DNA of 64,000 bases from the NCBI GenBank assembly GCA_045627045.1, contig JAZQMY010000048.1:7655-71654 (forward strand), given 5' to 3'. The position numbers and the translations under genes are program-made. Within the stretch, counting starts at the first letter, position 1. Each line of letters begins with the position of its first letter. The notes beneath the pieces were generated by a model that made no database searches, was not told the origin of the DNA, and saw only the letters and a program-made list of their open reading frames with translations. This document shows, piece by piece, positions 18,305-26,413 of the stretch. This stretch comes from SIG351 sp045627045 (lineage in GTDB: Bacteria > Bacillota > Clostridia > HGM11327).

Positions 18305-18718
18305 TTAGTCTTCTTTCTTATACTTCTTGGGAGTATACTTTTCCTTATTCTTTTTCTTCACGTCCCAATATGCATTCTGAACTGCTTGCATGAAGACATC
18401 CATGTCTTCCTCATCCATTTCACCACCGGCAAAAAGAGCGTTTACATCAGCAAGAACCTTCTCAGCGCCTTTTCTACCTCTTGCCCCATATGTCTCACCG
18501 ATACCTATTACAAACTCTTCATTTTCATCAAGCAAAGAGTTTACCGGAACACCGAGAGTAGCAGCCAGTTTATTTACTTTTTCAATATTGGACGGCTTGC
18601 GAACACCATTTTCCCAATTTATAATGGTACGCATGGATATTCCGCTTTGCTCTGCTAATTTACTTTGAGTTAGTTTAGCCTTTTCTCTGGCAGCCTTTAA
18701 ACGTTCACCAAAAGTCAT
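18305..18718 (-). CDS. XRE-family repressor
   Basis: 137 residues from ATG 18718, which follows GAAAGGAAATAAA; an in-frame ATG at 18772 is too far upstream and unsupported. The N-terminal Cro/CI helix-turn-helix reads LTQSKLAEQSGISMRTIINW, then ENGVRKPSNIEKV. The C-terminus is acidic then lysine-rich. Paired with the ImmA-type protease downstream, it probably represses the polymerase gene and its own promoter, through repeated TTACCC motifs in the 18750-18855 interval (see that entry). The function of the C-terminal part is unknown. Confidence 0.85.
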   Translation of the reverse strand: MTFGERLKAAREKAKLTQSKLAEQSGISMRTIINWENGVRKPSNIEKVNKLAATLGVPVNSLLDENEEFVIGIGETYGARGRKGAEKVLADVNALFAGGEMDEEDMDVFMQAVQNAYWDVKKKNKEKYTPKKYKKED

Positions 18719-18748
18719 TATTTTATTTCCTTTCAAATATTTTCGAAA

Positions 18749-18866
18749 TATTACCCATAGTTTCACAAACACCTATTGACAAATGTGAAAGAACGAGGTA
18801 TAATATAAATGCAACTTACCCGAGCTTGCATATATATTATACAATAAATTACCCACATTGTCAATA
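18749..18866. promoter_or_regulatory. Face-to-face promoters and TTACCC operator-like repeats
   Basis: Plus-strand promoter TTGACA (18776-18781), 17-base spacer, TATAAT (18799-18804) for the polymerase. Minus-strand promoter TTGACA (inverse of 18859-18864), 17-base spacer, TATAAT (inverse of 18836-18841) for xre-immA. The two point toward each other and overlap. TTACCC occurs at 18751, 18816 and 18849, around and inside the promoters, which suggests repressor sites. Confidence 0.7.
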
Positions 18867-18903
18867 CCCTTGACAAAAATTATTATTTGGATAGGAAAAA
18901 ATA

Positions 18904-20142
18904 ATGAACAGAACCATTCTTCATTGCGATATGAACAATTTCTACGCCTCTGTTGAATGCTTCCTTGATCCTAAACTAAAGCCATTTTCCGTAGCGGTAT
19001 GTGGCGATGTCGAAGAAAGGCACGGTATCGTGCTTGCCAAGAATTACAAAGCCAAAGGTTATGGTGTGTCCACAGGCGAAGCAATCTGGCAGGCGAAACA
19101 GAAGTGTCCCGGACTCGTTGTCGTTCCTCCTCACTACGAAGAATATATGAAGTTCTCGAAAGCGGCTCGTGAAATCTACGAACACTACACAGATCAGGTC
19201 GAACCGTTCGGTATGGACGAATGTTGGCTTGATGTTACAGGTTCAACGAGAATCATGGGAAACGGAGAAAAGATTGCGAATGAGATAAGGGAGCGAATCA
19301 AGTTTGAACTCGGTCTCACGATCTCGGCAGGTGTTTCCTTCAATAAGATTTTCGCAAAACTCGGAAGTGATATGAAGAAACCCGACGCAGTCACCGTCAT
19401 CCCGCAAGAAAACTTCAAAAACATTGTTTGGAATCTTCCGGCTTCCGATATGCTTGGAGTCGGGAGAGCTACCGAACGAAAACTCGCATCATCCGGCATC
19501 CGAACAATCGGTCAGCTCGCACAGTTTCCGTGTGAATATCTTCAAAGGAAACTCGGGAAGTGTGGGGTTGATTTATGGCGATTTGCAAACGGTCTTGATG
19601 ATTCGAAAGTCACAGTACGAGATACTGAAGCACCGGATAAATCCGTAGGACATGGTATGACGGCAATTCAGGATCTTGAAAACCCGGCAGAGGTATGGAC
19701 ATTCATCCTCGAACTCTGCCAAGACATAGGGCACAAGCTCTATGTCTTTCACAAGAAAGCTACAGGAATCGCTATATATGTAAGAGATAATGAGCTTTAC
19801 ACGAAGCAATGGCAATGTAGGCTCCCCGTACCTACACAGAGTCCTTCCGCTATCGCAAAAGAAGCCTTCTCCCTTTTTATGCGAAGCTATGATTGGAAGA
19901 ATCCCATTCGTTCGCTTACGGTTCGCGCCATCAATCTGACATCTCTTGATGCGCCTTATCAGCTTGATATCTTTTGTGATGCAGAACGAGTCGCAAAGTC
20001 AGAAGCGATTGATAAAGCAGTGGAAGAACTCCGTTCCCGTTTTGGAAAGAACATTATCCGCAATGCCTGTTTGCTGAACAATCCCAAAATGTCGGCACAA
20101 GAAAACCCAAAGATAATAATGCCGACCGGAATACCATTATAG
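18904..20142 (+). CDS. Y-family (UmuC/DinB-type) DNA polymerase
   Basis: 412 residues. HCDMNNFYASVECF at 7-20 carries the first catalytic aspartate (D9) and the steric-gate region. GMDECWLDVTG has D105 and E106, the second catalytic pair. A helix-hairpin-helix follows (SDMLGVGRATERKLASSGIR) and the little-finger domain fills the C-terminus. It is a translesion polymerase, and its position opposite an ImmA/XRE switch suggests damage-inducible expression on the element. No classical SOS box was found. The start has a modest GATAGGAAA site. The frame is intact, with a normal family length of 350-420. Confidence 0.9.
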   Translation: MNRTILHCDMNNFYASVECFLDPKLKPFSVAVCGDVEERHGIVLAKNYKAKGYGVSTGEAIWQAKQKCPGLVVVPPHYEEYMKFSKAAREIYEHYTDQVEPFGMDECWLDVTGSTRIMGNGEKIANEIRERIKFELGLTISAGVSFNKIFAKLGSDMKKPDAVTVIPQENFKNIVWNLPASDMLGVGRATERKLASSGIRTIGQLAQFPCEYLQRKLGKCGVDLWRFANGLDDSKVTVRDTEAPDKSVGHGMTAIQDLENPAEVWTFILELCQDIGHKLYVFHKKATGIAIYVRDNELYTKQWQCRLPVPTQSPSAIAKEAFSLFMRSYDWKNPIRSLTVRAINLTSLDAPYQLDIFCDAERVAKSEAIDKAVEELRSRFGKNIIRNACLLNNPKMSAQENPKIIMPTGIPL

Positions 20143-20151
20143 GAGGTTTTT

Positions 20152-20409
20152 ATGAGTATACAAGAATACCGAAAAGTATATATCGATGTGTATGCTGTCA
20201 TGCTTCAGGACGGAACAGTCAAGCCTCGCCGTTTTCTATGGGAAGACGGGGCAACATACATGATCGACCGAATTCTTCACATAACTCCTGCGGCCTCAAC
20301 GAAAGTTGGTGGTAGGGGTATAAGATATACCGTGATGATTGCAGGACAAGAAAAATATATCTTCCGTGAAGATGATAAGTGGTTTGTGGAAGTACCCATC
20401 ATCAAATAA
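20152..20409 (+). CDS. Small element protein next to the polymerase
   Basis: 85 residues with an AGGAGG site 9 bases after the polymerase stop, so it is in the same operon. No family is recognised with confidence. The sequence is beta-rich and basic (MLQDGTVKPRRFLWEDGATY, then a short IRYTVMIAGQEKYIF strand pair), consistent with a small SH3- or DUF-type fold. Similar small genes accompany Y-family polymerases on clostridial elements; partnership with the polymerase is inferred from spacing only. Confidence 0.65.
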   Translation: MSIQEYRKVYIDVYAVMLQDGTVKPRRFLWEDGATYMIDRILHITPAASTKVGGRGIRYTVMIAGQEKYIFREDDKWFVEVPIIK

Positions 20410-20436
20410 AATGCCAAAGAAAAAAGGAATTTCGCT

Positions 20437-20592
20437 ATGAGTAGTTACATGAAGTATACAGTTACGGGTTTAAGGAGAATTAAATATAGTGAATCAGAGA
20501 GATATAAAGTGGACAAGAGTCCCGATGTACTGCCCAAAGTGTGGAACTTTAAACGATGGGTTTCAGAACGAAGAAGGAAGACTCCGATATGA
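20437..20592 (+). CDS. Doubtful 51-residue frame
   Basis: ATG 20437 follows AAAAAGGAA and reads MSSYMKYTVTGLRRIKYSES, ending in RRRKTPI. It overlaps the cysteine-rich gene at 20489 in another frame for about 100 bases. It could be a real leader-type gene that couples translation, or chance. No family is recognised. Confidence 0.25.
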   Translation: MSSYMKYTVTGLRRIKYSESERYKVDKSPDVLPKVWNFKRWVSERRRKTPI

Positions 20593-20710
20593 GTGTAAAC
20601 GATGTAAGGTTACAATGGTGCGCTCATACAAAAACAGAAGATCAGAAGTATTGGAATTAAAACTCCCCAAAGAGAAGTCAAAAGTTCCATGCTTCGTTGG
20701 AGTATCGTAA
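20489..20710 (+). CDS. Zinc-ribbon small protein
   Basis: 73 residues from GTG 20489, preceded by AAGGAGAA. Two CxxC pairs, MYCPKCGTLN and YECKRCKVTM, make a zinc-ribbon knuckle; the rest is basic (VRSYKNRRSEVLELKLPKEK). I recognise the pattern from small hypothetical proteins on clostridial integrative elements; DNA or RNA binding is a reasonable but unproven guess. It ends before a strong terminator at 20861. Confidence 0.65.
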   Translation: MNQRDIKWTRVPMYCPKCGTLNDGFQNEEGRLRYECKRCKVTMVRSYKNRRSEVLELKLPKEKSKVPCFVGVS

Positions 20711-20860
20711 CAAGAACCAACAACTGAATAATATTGCGATGAACGACATCGTGGATGCCTGGCTGAAACAGTGCTAAGTTAAGTCGTCCGATAGGTCTCA
20801 TCAAAGAAATCGGTCAGCAATGCCAGACCTGCTATAGTGAATGCTAAAGCTAACATGTGA

Positions 20861-20921
20861 AGCCGCCGATAGATAGAACAATGCCCGTAATGGGTCAACT
20901 CTATCTGTCGGCGGCTTTTTG
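20861..20921 (+). terminator. Strong intrinsic terminator
   Basis: AGCCGCCGATAGATAGA (20861-20877) pairs with TCTATCTGTCGGCGGCT (20900-20916) with one mismatch, then TTTTTG. It closes the polymerase operon. Confidence 0.85.
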
Positions 20922-20945
20922 TTTTCGGCTGATAAAGACCAGATC

Positions 20946-20984
20946 AAGTGCTTCCGACAGAGGAATCTGAGAGGAAGCACTTTT
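20946..20984. terminator. Second hairpin with T tail
   Basis: A perfect 10-bp stem AAGTGCTTCC/GGAAGCACTT (20946-20955 with 20973-20982) followed by TT. It may be a back-up terminator or an RNA element before the gene at 21099. Confidence 0.5.
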
Positions 20985-21098
20985 GATTTATATACACACA
21001 TGGCATGAGTCCATAGCTGAATATCCCTAATCCCTTGAATTTTGATTTTCAACAAAACAATTCAAAAACAAAAATTCAAAATTCAAGGAGATTAAAAA

Positions 21099-21581
21099 AT
21101 GTGTTGGAACGATGGATATGAAAGAAGAAAATTTGAAGCAAGACAAAAGAAGCAGGCAGAGGAATACAGGGCACTCGGAATGACCGAGGAACAAATCAAG
21201 GTAATGTATGAGTTTGACTTGGAGCAGTACAAGAGCGACAGAAGGTACTATTCACATACGCAGTCCTTTGTCCCCGATGATTTCGATGAAAATGAAGATG
21301 ACGATGAGAAACTTTCTATCTTTGATAAGTTCAAAGATGTATTGACCACATCAATAGAGGAGTCGGGTAACAAGTCGAGATATTGGTGGTTTGAGGAAAT
21401 CGACAATCCTGATCTCGTTAGAAATATTAAGAGTTTATCAACTGAGCAACTTGAATTACTGACTCTTGTAGTTATTGATGGCTATGGACAAGCGGAAATT
21501 GCAGAACTAATGAAGGTTTCTCAATCAGCAATTTCACAAAGAATAGCAACAATTAGAAAAATATTGAAAGCCACCTTATAA
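21099..21581 (+). CDS. Sigma-70 region-4-like protein of the mobile element
   Basis: 160 residues. The first two thirds are acidic and unassigned (RKKQAEEYRALGMTEEQIKV, DDFDENEDDDEKLSIFDKF). The last ~55 residues, NIKSLSTEQLELLTLVVIDG then YGQAEIAELMKVSQSAISQR, form a helix-turn-helix like sigma-factor region 4 or LuxR-type modules. Proteins of this form often sit at the head of conjugative or integrative modules in gut Firmicutes and are presumed regulators. The start follows TTCAAGGAGATTAAAAA. It is followed by a long gene-free stretch that may encode an RNA. Confidence 0.65.
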   Translation: MCWNDGYERRKFEARQKKQAEEYRALGMTEEQIKVMYEFDLEQYKSDRRYYSHTQSFVPDDFDENEDDDEKLSIFDKFKDVLTTSIEESGNKSRYWWFEEIDNPDLVRNIKSLSTEQLELLTLVVIDGYGQAEIAELMKVSQSAISQRIATIRKILKATL

Positions 21582-22118
21582 AAAACGCCTTCTCGCTGCC
21601 TACTACTTGAGGGGGCAAGATGAAAACTCCTCCTCAAAGAACCTTGAAAACTGAATAGCCATTCATCAAGCACATTACTTGTATGATGTCCGTGAGTAGC
21701 GGAGTTAGCCGAGATCGTAGGTGCGCCATGACCTCCCGAAAGAGAGCGAGCGATAAAACTTATACGAAGTAAAACCTCAAAGTGCAGGAGGTTAGGGCGA
21801 TGACATTTACAAGAGACAATGATACTTCAGTAGCCGAAAGGCGCTGCCTGCGGAGTACCCGGGGGAGGTGAGATTCCTATGGAGTTGGTTTGCACCCGAC
21901 CGCTTGATGACTTCCCATATCGGTTTATGCCGATCACACTCGGGGTGTCGAGGACAAATAGAGTGTGTTACGGAGTTCGGGATAAAAAGCAGACCGCATT
22001 GGACATAGCGGTCGCTTCTCGAATGATCCCGATACATATTCTATTTGCCACATTCCGACGGGAAGCGTGACAGGAGTGGCAATTCAACTTTTCAAATACT
22101 TAGCTACAAAGGAGTTTT
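21582..22118 (+). ncRNA. Candidate structured RNA region, ~540 nt, gene-free
   Basis: No supported reading frame. Several nested perfect stems are visible: TCGGGAT (21977-21983) with ATCCCGA (22026-22032), enclosing GACCGC (21992-21997) with GCGGTC (22008-22013); TTGCCAC (22045-22051) with GTGGCAA (22076-22082), enclosing TTCC/GGAA; and ATCGG/CCGAT near 21920-21937. The left part contains CCTTGAAAACTGAATAGCC, a phrase common in leaders of structured RNAs of Firmicutes. No Rfam class is recognised by eye. Confidence 0.45.
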
Positions 22119-22535
22119 ATGAAAAGAACAGTAAGAGAAATCCTTGCCGAATGTAAGGACGGTAGAGAGGTAATGTCCCTCAGAGATTTTACCCTCTGTA
22201 TCAAAACCATTCATGCTCATCTCAAGAACGCTTGCTTCTTTCCCGACGGGAGCAAAGAATCCAAGCGTCATTTGAAGATGGCAGACGACATCTGCCTTGC
22301 AGTTGAAGATTGCTTTGCAGACAATAACAGCAACCTTGTAAATTGGTTCCGTCGGGAGCCTTGCGAGTTCCACCATCCCTTAACGGGAAATGATGTGAAA
22401 GTCGAGGTGAGAGACGACGTCGAAGCAATTTACTATTTCCTTCATTATTGTATGATGCTGAATCAGCACAAACCTATTGATGAAGATGCCTTCAACTACC
22501 TCGAATGTATCTTGTACGAGCAGGTTGAGGATTGA
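22119..22535 (+). CDS. Uncharacterised element protein
   Basis: 138 residues from ATG 22119 behind AAAGGAG. No family is recognised. The sequence is largely helical, with VREILAECKDGREVMSLRDF, FFPDGSKESKRHLKMADDIC and a cysteine- and histidine-containing C-terminus (FLHYCMMLNQHKPIDEDAFN). Its position between the candidate RNA and the PemK toxin makes it part of the element's accessory operon. It does not look like a MazE-type antitoxin, but that role is not excluded. Confidence 0.55.
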   Translation: MKRTVREILAECKDGREVMSLRDFTLCIKTIHAHLKNACFFPDGSKESKRHLKMADDICLAVEDCFADNNSNLVNWFRREPCEFHHPLTGNDVKVEVRDDVEAIYYFLHYCMMLNQHKPIDEDAFNYLECILYEQVED

Positions 22536-22612
22536 TACCTCCTTGGGGACTGTTGATGGCGGTCCCCGTACATAGCCGAGATGATCGGCAGAACATAGGA
22601 GGTCTATTCAAA

Positions 22613-22996
22613 ATGAAAGACGAAAAGATTTATCGCGGAGATATCTACCTTGCAAACCTAAATCCGTATAAGGGGTCGGAGCAAGGTGGAAAACGCCCTG
22701 TGATCATCATTCAAAATGATGTTGGAAACCATTACAGTCCGACAGTTATCGTGGCAGCGGTTACAAGTCGATTCTTTAAGAAACGAGCCTTGCCTACCCA
22801 CGTTCCGCTTGATAATGAGGAACTTGAGAAAAACTCACTCGCCTTGCTCGAACAGATACGGACGATAGATAAGTCGAGACTTATCAGGAAGATCGGCAGA
22901 GTGCCGGCAGAAAAAATGAAGGAGATAGGGGCGGCTATTCATGTGAGCCTTGACCTAAATGACGAAGATGAACAACATATTGATGCTTCGGGTTGA
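22613..22996 (+). CDS. PemK/MazF-family toxin (endoribonuclease)
   Basis: 127 residues from ATG 22613 behind ATAGGAGG; upstream in-frame starts precede that site. YRGDIYLANLNPYKGSEQGG and KRPVIIIQND are the classic PemK/MazF N-terminal strand and loop with the catalytic arginine region. VIVAAVTSRF and LLEQIRTIDKSRL are the later strands. These proteins cut mRNA and are usually paired with a labile antitoxin upstream. Here no MazE-like gene is adjacent; the upstream gene (22119) is unrelated by eye. The 3' end overlaps the ParB-like gene by 38 bases. Confidence 0.9.
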   Translation: MKDEKIYRGDIYLANLNPYKGSEQGGKRPVIIIQNDVGNHYSPTVIVAAVTSRFFKKRALPTHVPLDNEELEKNSLALLEQIRTIDKSRLIRKIGRVPAEKMKEIGAAIHVSLDLNDEDEQHIDASG

Positions 22997-23894
22997 TGAG
23001 GAATTCGTGAATCTGATTCCACCTCTTCAAAAAGAAGAGTATGAAAAGCTAAGGGACAATATTTTAAGCAAAAACAAAGTAATCAATCCTTTGATAATAT
23101 GGCATGGAATCATCGTTGACGGACATCATCGATTCAAGGTTATCAGCGAACATCCGGAAGTGATTTACCGATTGGAAGAAATCGAATTTGCGGATAGATA
23201 TGAAGCAATATCTTGGATTTGTGAGAACCAACTTGGCAGACGAAATCTGACACCGATACAGAAAACCGCTTTGCTTGGTAAACGATATGCTGCCGAAAAG
23301 AAAACTTATGGTGGAGCACGAAATTTTAAGAGTGAACCATCAGAAAATTCAAGTCCTCACGATGAGGACTTGAAAAAAACAAAAACCGCAAGTCGAATTG
23401 CAAAAGAAATGGGTGTTACCCATGCCACTGTTGAAAGAGCTGAGAAGTTTGTTCAAGGCATGGATGCAGCCGAGGAGGTATTGCCGGGAATATCAAGAGA
23501 GATTATCTCAGGGCAAATTAACCCAACAAGAGAACAAGTGACGGCTATTGCAAAAGCTCCCATAGAAGAACGCAGAAAACTTGCAGAACAACTTCGCTTT
23601 CGAAAGACATTATCCGAGGAAGAAAAAGCAGAACGAGCCAAACGCCGAGAAATGATGAACATGATAGCGGAACTTTCTGCTTATCATGGCAACATCAATA
23701 ACTCTCAAGCAGGAATTGACAGTATGCTTCAGTCCTTATCAAACACGGTCAACATGATGTTAGGGACTTGCAACACATACTTCAAGGAATATCCTGAAAT
23801 GTTGACAAACCGGGAATATCGTGCCCAAGTGCTTGATATTTTGAACCGATTTACCAAATTCATTAAAGAAATTGAGGAAAAAGAATATGAGTAG
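22959..23894 (+). CDS. ParB/Srx-domain protein
   Basis: About 311 residues; the start is uncertain (ATG 22959, 22968 or 22983, all inside the toxin gene, implying coupling). The N-terminal ParB/sulfiredoxin-like domain reads IPPLQKEEYEKLRDNILSKN and IIVDGHHRFKVI, where GHHR matches the G-x-H-R of box II. A helix-turn-helix segment follows (TASRIAKEMGVTHATVERAE), then a coiled, charged tail. Plasmid-type ParB proteins bind DNA in partition; element-borne relatives can be CTP-dependent clamps or regulators. No ParA gene is nearby, so partition is not implied. Confidence 0.8.
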   Translation: MTKMNNILMLRVDEEFVNLIPPLQKEEYEKLRDNILSKNKVINPLIIWHGIIVDGHHRFKVISEHPEVIYRLEEIEFADRYEAISWICENQLGRRNLTPIQKTALLGKRYAAEKKTYGGARNFKSEPSENSSPHDEDLKKTKTASRIAKEMGVTHATVERAEKFVQGMDAAEEVLPGISREIISGQINPTREQVTAIAKAPIEERRKLAEQLRFRKTLSEEEKAERAKRREMMNMIAELSAYHGNINNSQAGIDSMLQSLSNTVNMMLGTCNTYFKEYPEMLTNREYRAQVLDILNRFTKFIKEIEEKEYE

Positions 23895-24684
23895 TATTTT
23901 GAACGATGTAATATTTGATGCACCTTATACAATGAAAGTTATCCCAAGCAATCTTCTCGTAGTTGACCGCGAGAAATATCAAAGGGAGGAAGATGATAAA
24001 AAGACACGAGAGATTGTTTCCGAGTGGGATGAACGAGTTGCCAATGAACCTAAAGTCAGCGAAAGGGATGGACAGTTTTTTGTGTATGACGGTCAGCATA
24101 CCGTAATTGCACGAGAAACTTTGAATCATGGAAGACCAACTCCGATTTTATGTAAAGTCTATTCGGATTTGACAGTGAACGACGAAGCAATGCTTTTTGC
24201 AAAACAAACCGGGGCATCTTCAAAGCCAAAGCCGGGGCAGCAGCTGCGGGCTTATGTTTTTGCAGGACATAAAGACTCGATTGCGTTTTGCGAGGCAACA
24301 GAGTTGACCGGATTAACGATAGAGAAAACAGGCACTCGATATGATGGACATCTTGCGTGTGTAAGCACTGCAAGGAAGATGTATCGAAAGTTGGGCAAAG
24401 AACTATATATTGAAGCATTGCAGAATATTGTGGATGCATGGAATAGTAGTTCGGACTCGCTTCGTTATGAAATTGTAATAGCGATGTGCGATTTTGTAAA
24501 GCTTTATCATGGGCAATACAATCGTGAACAGTTGATTCGTAATCTAAAGTCGGTTGCACCGATAAAGGTAAGAAACAATATCGTCGTGGATCTTGAACGT
24601 CCATATAGCAAGAAATTCCTTTATCAAATCTGGAACATTTATAACGGGAACGGGAAGAAACACATTTTGAAGATGTTATTCTGA
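23887..24684 (+). CDS. ParB-like (DUF6551-type) protein
   Basis: 265 residues from ATG 23887, overlapping the previous gene by 8 bases. IPSNLLVVDREKYQREEDDK is a ParB box-I-like start and VYDGQHTVIAR is the G-Q-H box II. FAKQTGASSKPKPGQQLRAY and the rest resemble element-borne ParB-like/DUF6551 proteins. It forms a coupled pair with the ParB-like gene upstream. The biochemical role is unknown; the close coupling to PemK is noteworthy. Intact. Confidence 0.65.
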   Translation: MSSILNDVIFDAPYTMKVIPSNLLVVDREKYQREEDDKKTREIVSEWDERVANEPKVSERDGQFFVYDGQHTVIARETLNHGRPTPILCKVYSDLTVNDEAMLFAKQTGASSKPKPGQQLRAYVFAGHKDSIAFCEATELTGLTIEKTGTRYDGHLACVSTARKMYRKLGKELYIEALQNIVDAWNSSSDSLRYEIVIAMCDFVKLYHGQYNREQLIRNLKSVAPIKVRNNIVVDLERPYSKKFLYQIWNIYNGNGKKHILKMLF

Positions 24685-24693
24685 GGTGTAAAG

Positions 24694-24846
24694 ATGAGCG
24701 AAGATTTGAGAAAGCAGATGATTTACCTTTCTTCCATTGATATCATCCGTCGTATGTTAAAAGACGGAATTGCAAGCAGGGAAGTTCTTGAAAGACTGAA
24801 CCACCGCAATGCAGAATCTATGGGGTGTAAACCTATATCACTGTAA
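24694..24846 (+). CDS. Small protein, SHOCT-like helix pair
   Basis: 50 residues starting at ATG 24694 after GAGGTGTAAAG. It reads SSIDIIRRMLKDGIASREVL, then ERLNHRN and a C-terminal KPISL. The pattern resembles SHOCT-domain or conjugative-element small proteins (two short helices and a KPI-type end). The assignment is tentative. It is the last gene of the toxin/ParB operon. Confidence 0.5.
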   Translation: MSEDLRKQMIYLSSIDIIRRMLKDGIASREVLERLNHRNAESMGCKPISL

Positions 24847-24908
24847 GCATATGGGCAGTATGCAAAATGCCTACGGCGAAAAAACGTAGGCAAAGTACAT
24901 ATTTGATT

Positions 24909-26129
24909 TTATTCCAAAAGCCAGTCAATGACATTCACCACTTCTATACCATTGTAATTGCCAAGTGTCAGCCTGTCATTTGTGAGAATAGTCTTTGGAT
25001 AGTTGTCGGGAATATTTTGCAAGGGTGTGATTTCGCGATTGAATGTAGATTCCGATGTCATATTATCTGTAACCTGGAAGTAATAATAGCGGTCATCTTT
25101 TTTGGCAACAAAATCGACTTCGGTATTTCCGACTTTCCCGACATTGACATCATATCCACGGCGCAAAAGCTCCAGATATACAAAGTTCTCAAGAGAAAAG
25201 CCCAAGTCATAGCTGTGCTTGGCAATAAGATGTCTGCGAAGCCCCAAGTCAACAATGTAGTATTTTTGATTGGTTTTCATCAGTTCCTTGCCGCCGATGT
25301 CAAAACGCTGGACAGGGTAAAAGACAAATGCTTCGCAGAGAGCTTCCACATAGTCGGACACGGTGCTTTGCGAAATTTTCCGCCCGGTTGAGGTGATATA
25401 GTCGGCAATGCTTTTGAAAGAGATAGGATTACCGATGGAATTCGCCAGAAACCTTGCAATGCTTTTCAGAAGGACAATGTCTGTAACCTTTCGTTTGTTT
25501 GGATCACTTTCCTGTTTTCTTTGACGATCCTCGATATCTTTTACGATAATTGTATTGTAAATACCTTCAATATACATATCGGTTTTGACTTTGGAACGTT
25601 CCATAACTGATACATAGGGAAATCCGCCGTCGCTCATATAGGCTGCGAGTGCAGATGCTTTGTCATCGGACTGATGGTATTCCAGATACTCCTTAAATGA
25701 AAACGGAAGCATGGATATTTCCACATATCTGCCGGAAAGGAGCGTGGCAAGCTCTCCCGAAAGCAGGTAAGCATTGGAGCCGGTGATATAAATATCTGTA
25801 TTCTTTTTGATATATAGGCTGTCAACGGCTTTTTCAAAGTTCTCTACCTTCTGTATTTCATCAAGGAAGATATAGGTATATTTGTCCTTACATAAACGGT
25901 CGCAAACGTATTGGTACAAGACCTTGTAGTCCAGAAGATATTCATTTTCAAGGGCTTCAAGATTGATAAAGATGATCTGATCATCGGTGACACCGGTTTT
26001 ACGAAGATAATCGGCAAACAATTCGAGCAAGGTGGATTTTCCGCAGCGTCGGATGCCGGTTACAACCTTAATGACCTGCTCATCCTTCCATTCAATCAAT
26101 TTATTCAGATACTCGGTGCGTTCGGTCAT
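24909..26129 (-). CDS. AAA ATPase with DUF4143 domain
   Basis: 406 residues. Walker A GIRRCGKSTLL is at about 25-35 and Walker B YTYIFLDEIQKV at about 84-95, followed by sensor ITGSNAYLLSGELATLLSGR and then the DUF4143 domain. The C-terminus ends in a nuclease-like segment (RRGYDVNVGKVGNTEVDFVA, matching an E-V-D-F-V pattern). Proteins of this kind are abundant orphan ATPases in anaerobes with unproven roles. A clear promoter lies at 26163-26191. It is transcribed opposite to its neighbours in the element, so it may be cargo. Confidence 0.85.
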   Translation of the reverse strand: MTERTEYLNKLIEWKDEQVIKVVTGIRRCGKSTLLELFADYLRKTGVTDDQIIFINLEALENEYLLDYKVLYQYVCDRLCKDKYTYIFLDEIQKVENFEKAVDSLYIKKNTDIYITGSNAYLLSGELATLLSGRYVEISMLPFSFKEYLEYHQSDDKASALAAYMSDGGFPYVSVMERSKVKTDMYIEGIYNTIIVKDIEDRQRKQESDPNKRKVTDIVLLKSIARFLANSIGNPISFKSIADYITSTGRKISQSTVSDYVEALCEAFVFYPVQRFDIGGKELMKTNQKYYIVDLGLRRHLIAKHSYDLGFSLENFVYLELLRRGYDVNVGKVGNTEVDFVAKKDDRYYYFQVTDNMTSESTFNREITPLQNIPDNYPKTILTNDRLTLGNYNGIEVVNVIDWLLE

Positions 26130-26162
26130 GTTGCGACCCTCCTTGTATTTTGATCCGAATAT

Positions 26163-26191
26163 ATTGTATCACAAAAGACGGTATTTGTCAA
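26163..26191 (-). promoter_or_regulatory. Promoter of the AAA ATPase gene
   Basis: Minus strand TTGACA (26191-26186), 17-base spacer, TACAAT (26168-26163); GGAGGG stands before the ATG at 26129. Confidence 0.7.
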
Positions 26192-26334
26192 TTGAAAATC
26201 CCGGAATCGGGAAAGATAATCGATATTAACAATTTAAATCCCGAAATTGCTAATTACATATTATATGATATGCAGGATTGCGAAAAATATTCGTTATAAG
26301 AAAAAATCAGCAAAATACATATTCACGTTTGTGT

Positions 26335-26365
26335 CAAATGTACGACGAAACCGTTTGCACATTTG
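26335..26365. repeat. Inverted repeat upstream of the recombinase trio
   Basis: CAAATGT (26335-26341) and ACATTTG (26359-26365), centred about 60 bases before the first recombinase start. Possible operator or recombination site. Confidence 0.45.
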
Positions 26366-26413
26366 TCCGTTTTACAGCATAGCGGTAAAATATCAGCGAG
26401 AGGAGGCGAGAAC

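Noticed and set aside
18776..18864. LexA/SOS box controlling the polymerase
   Set aside because: No GAAC-N4-GTTC or close variant is present; control by XRE-ImmA fits better.
20437..20592. Firm small gene before the zinc-ribbon gene
   Set aside because: It overlaps the better-supported gene in another frame and has no family; kept only as a low-confidence entry.
21660..21700. Ribosomal RNA leader suggested by CCTTGAAAACTGAATAGCC
   Set aside because: No 16S, 23S or 5S sequence lies nearby; the phrase alone is not enough.
24867..25391. 174-codon plus-strand frame opposite the AAA ATPase
   Set aside because: Shadow of the DUF4143 domain; cysteine- and isoleucine-rich with no family.
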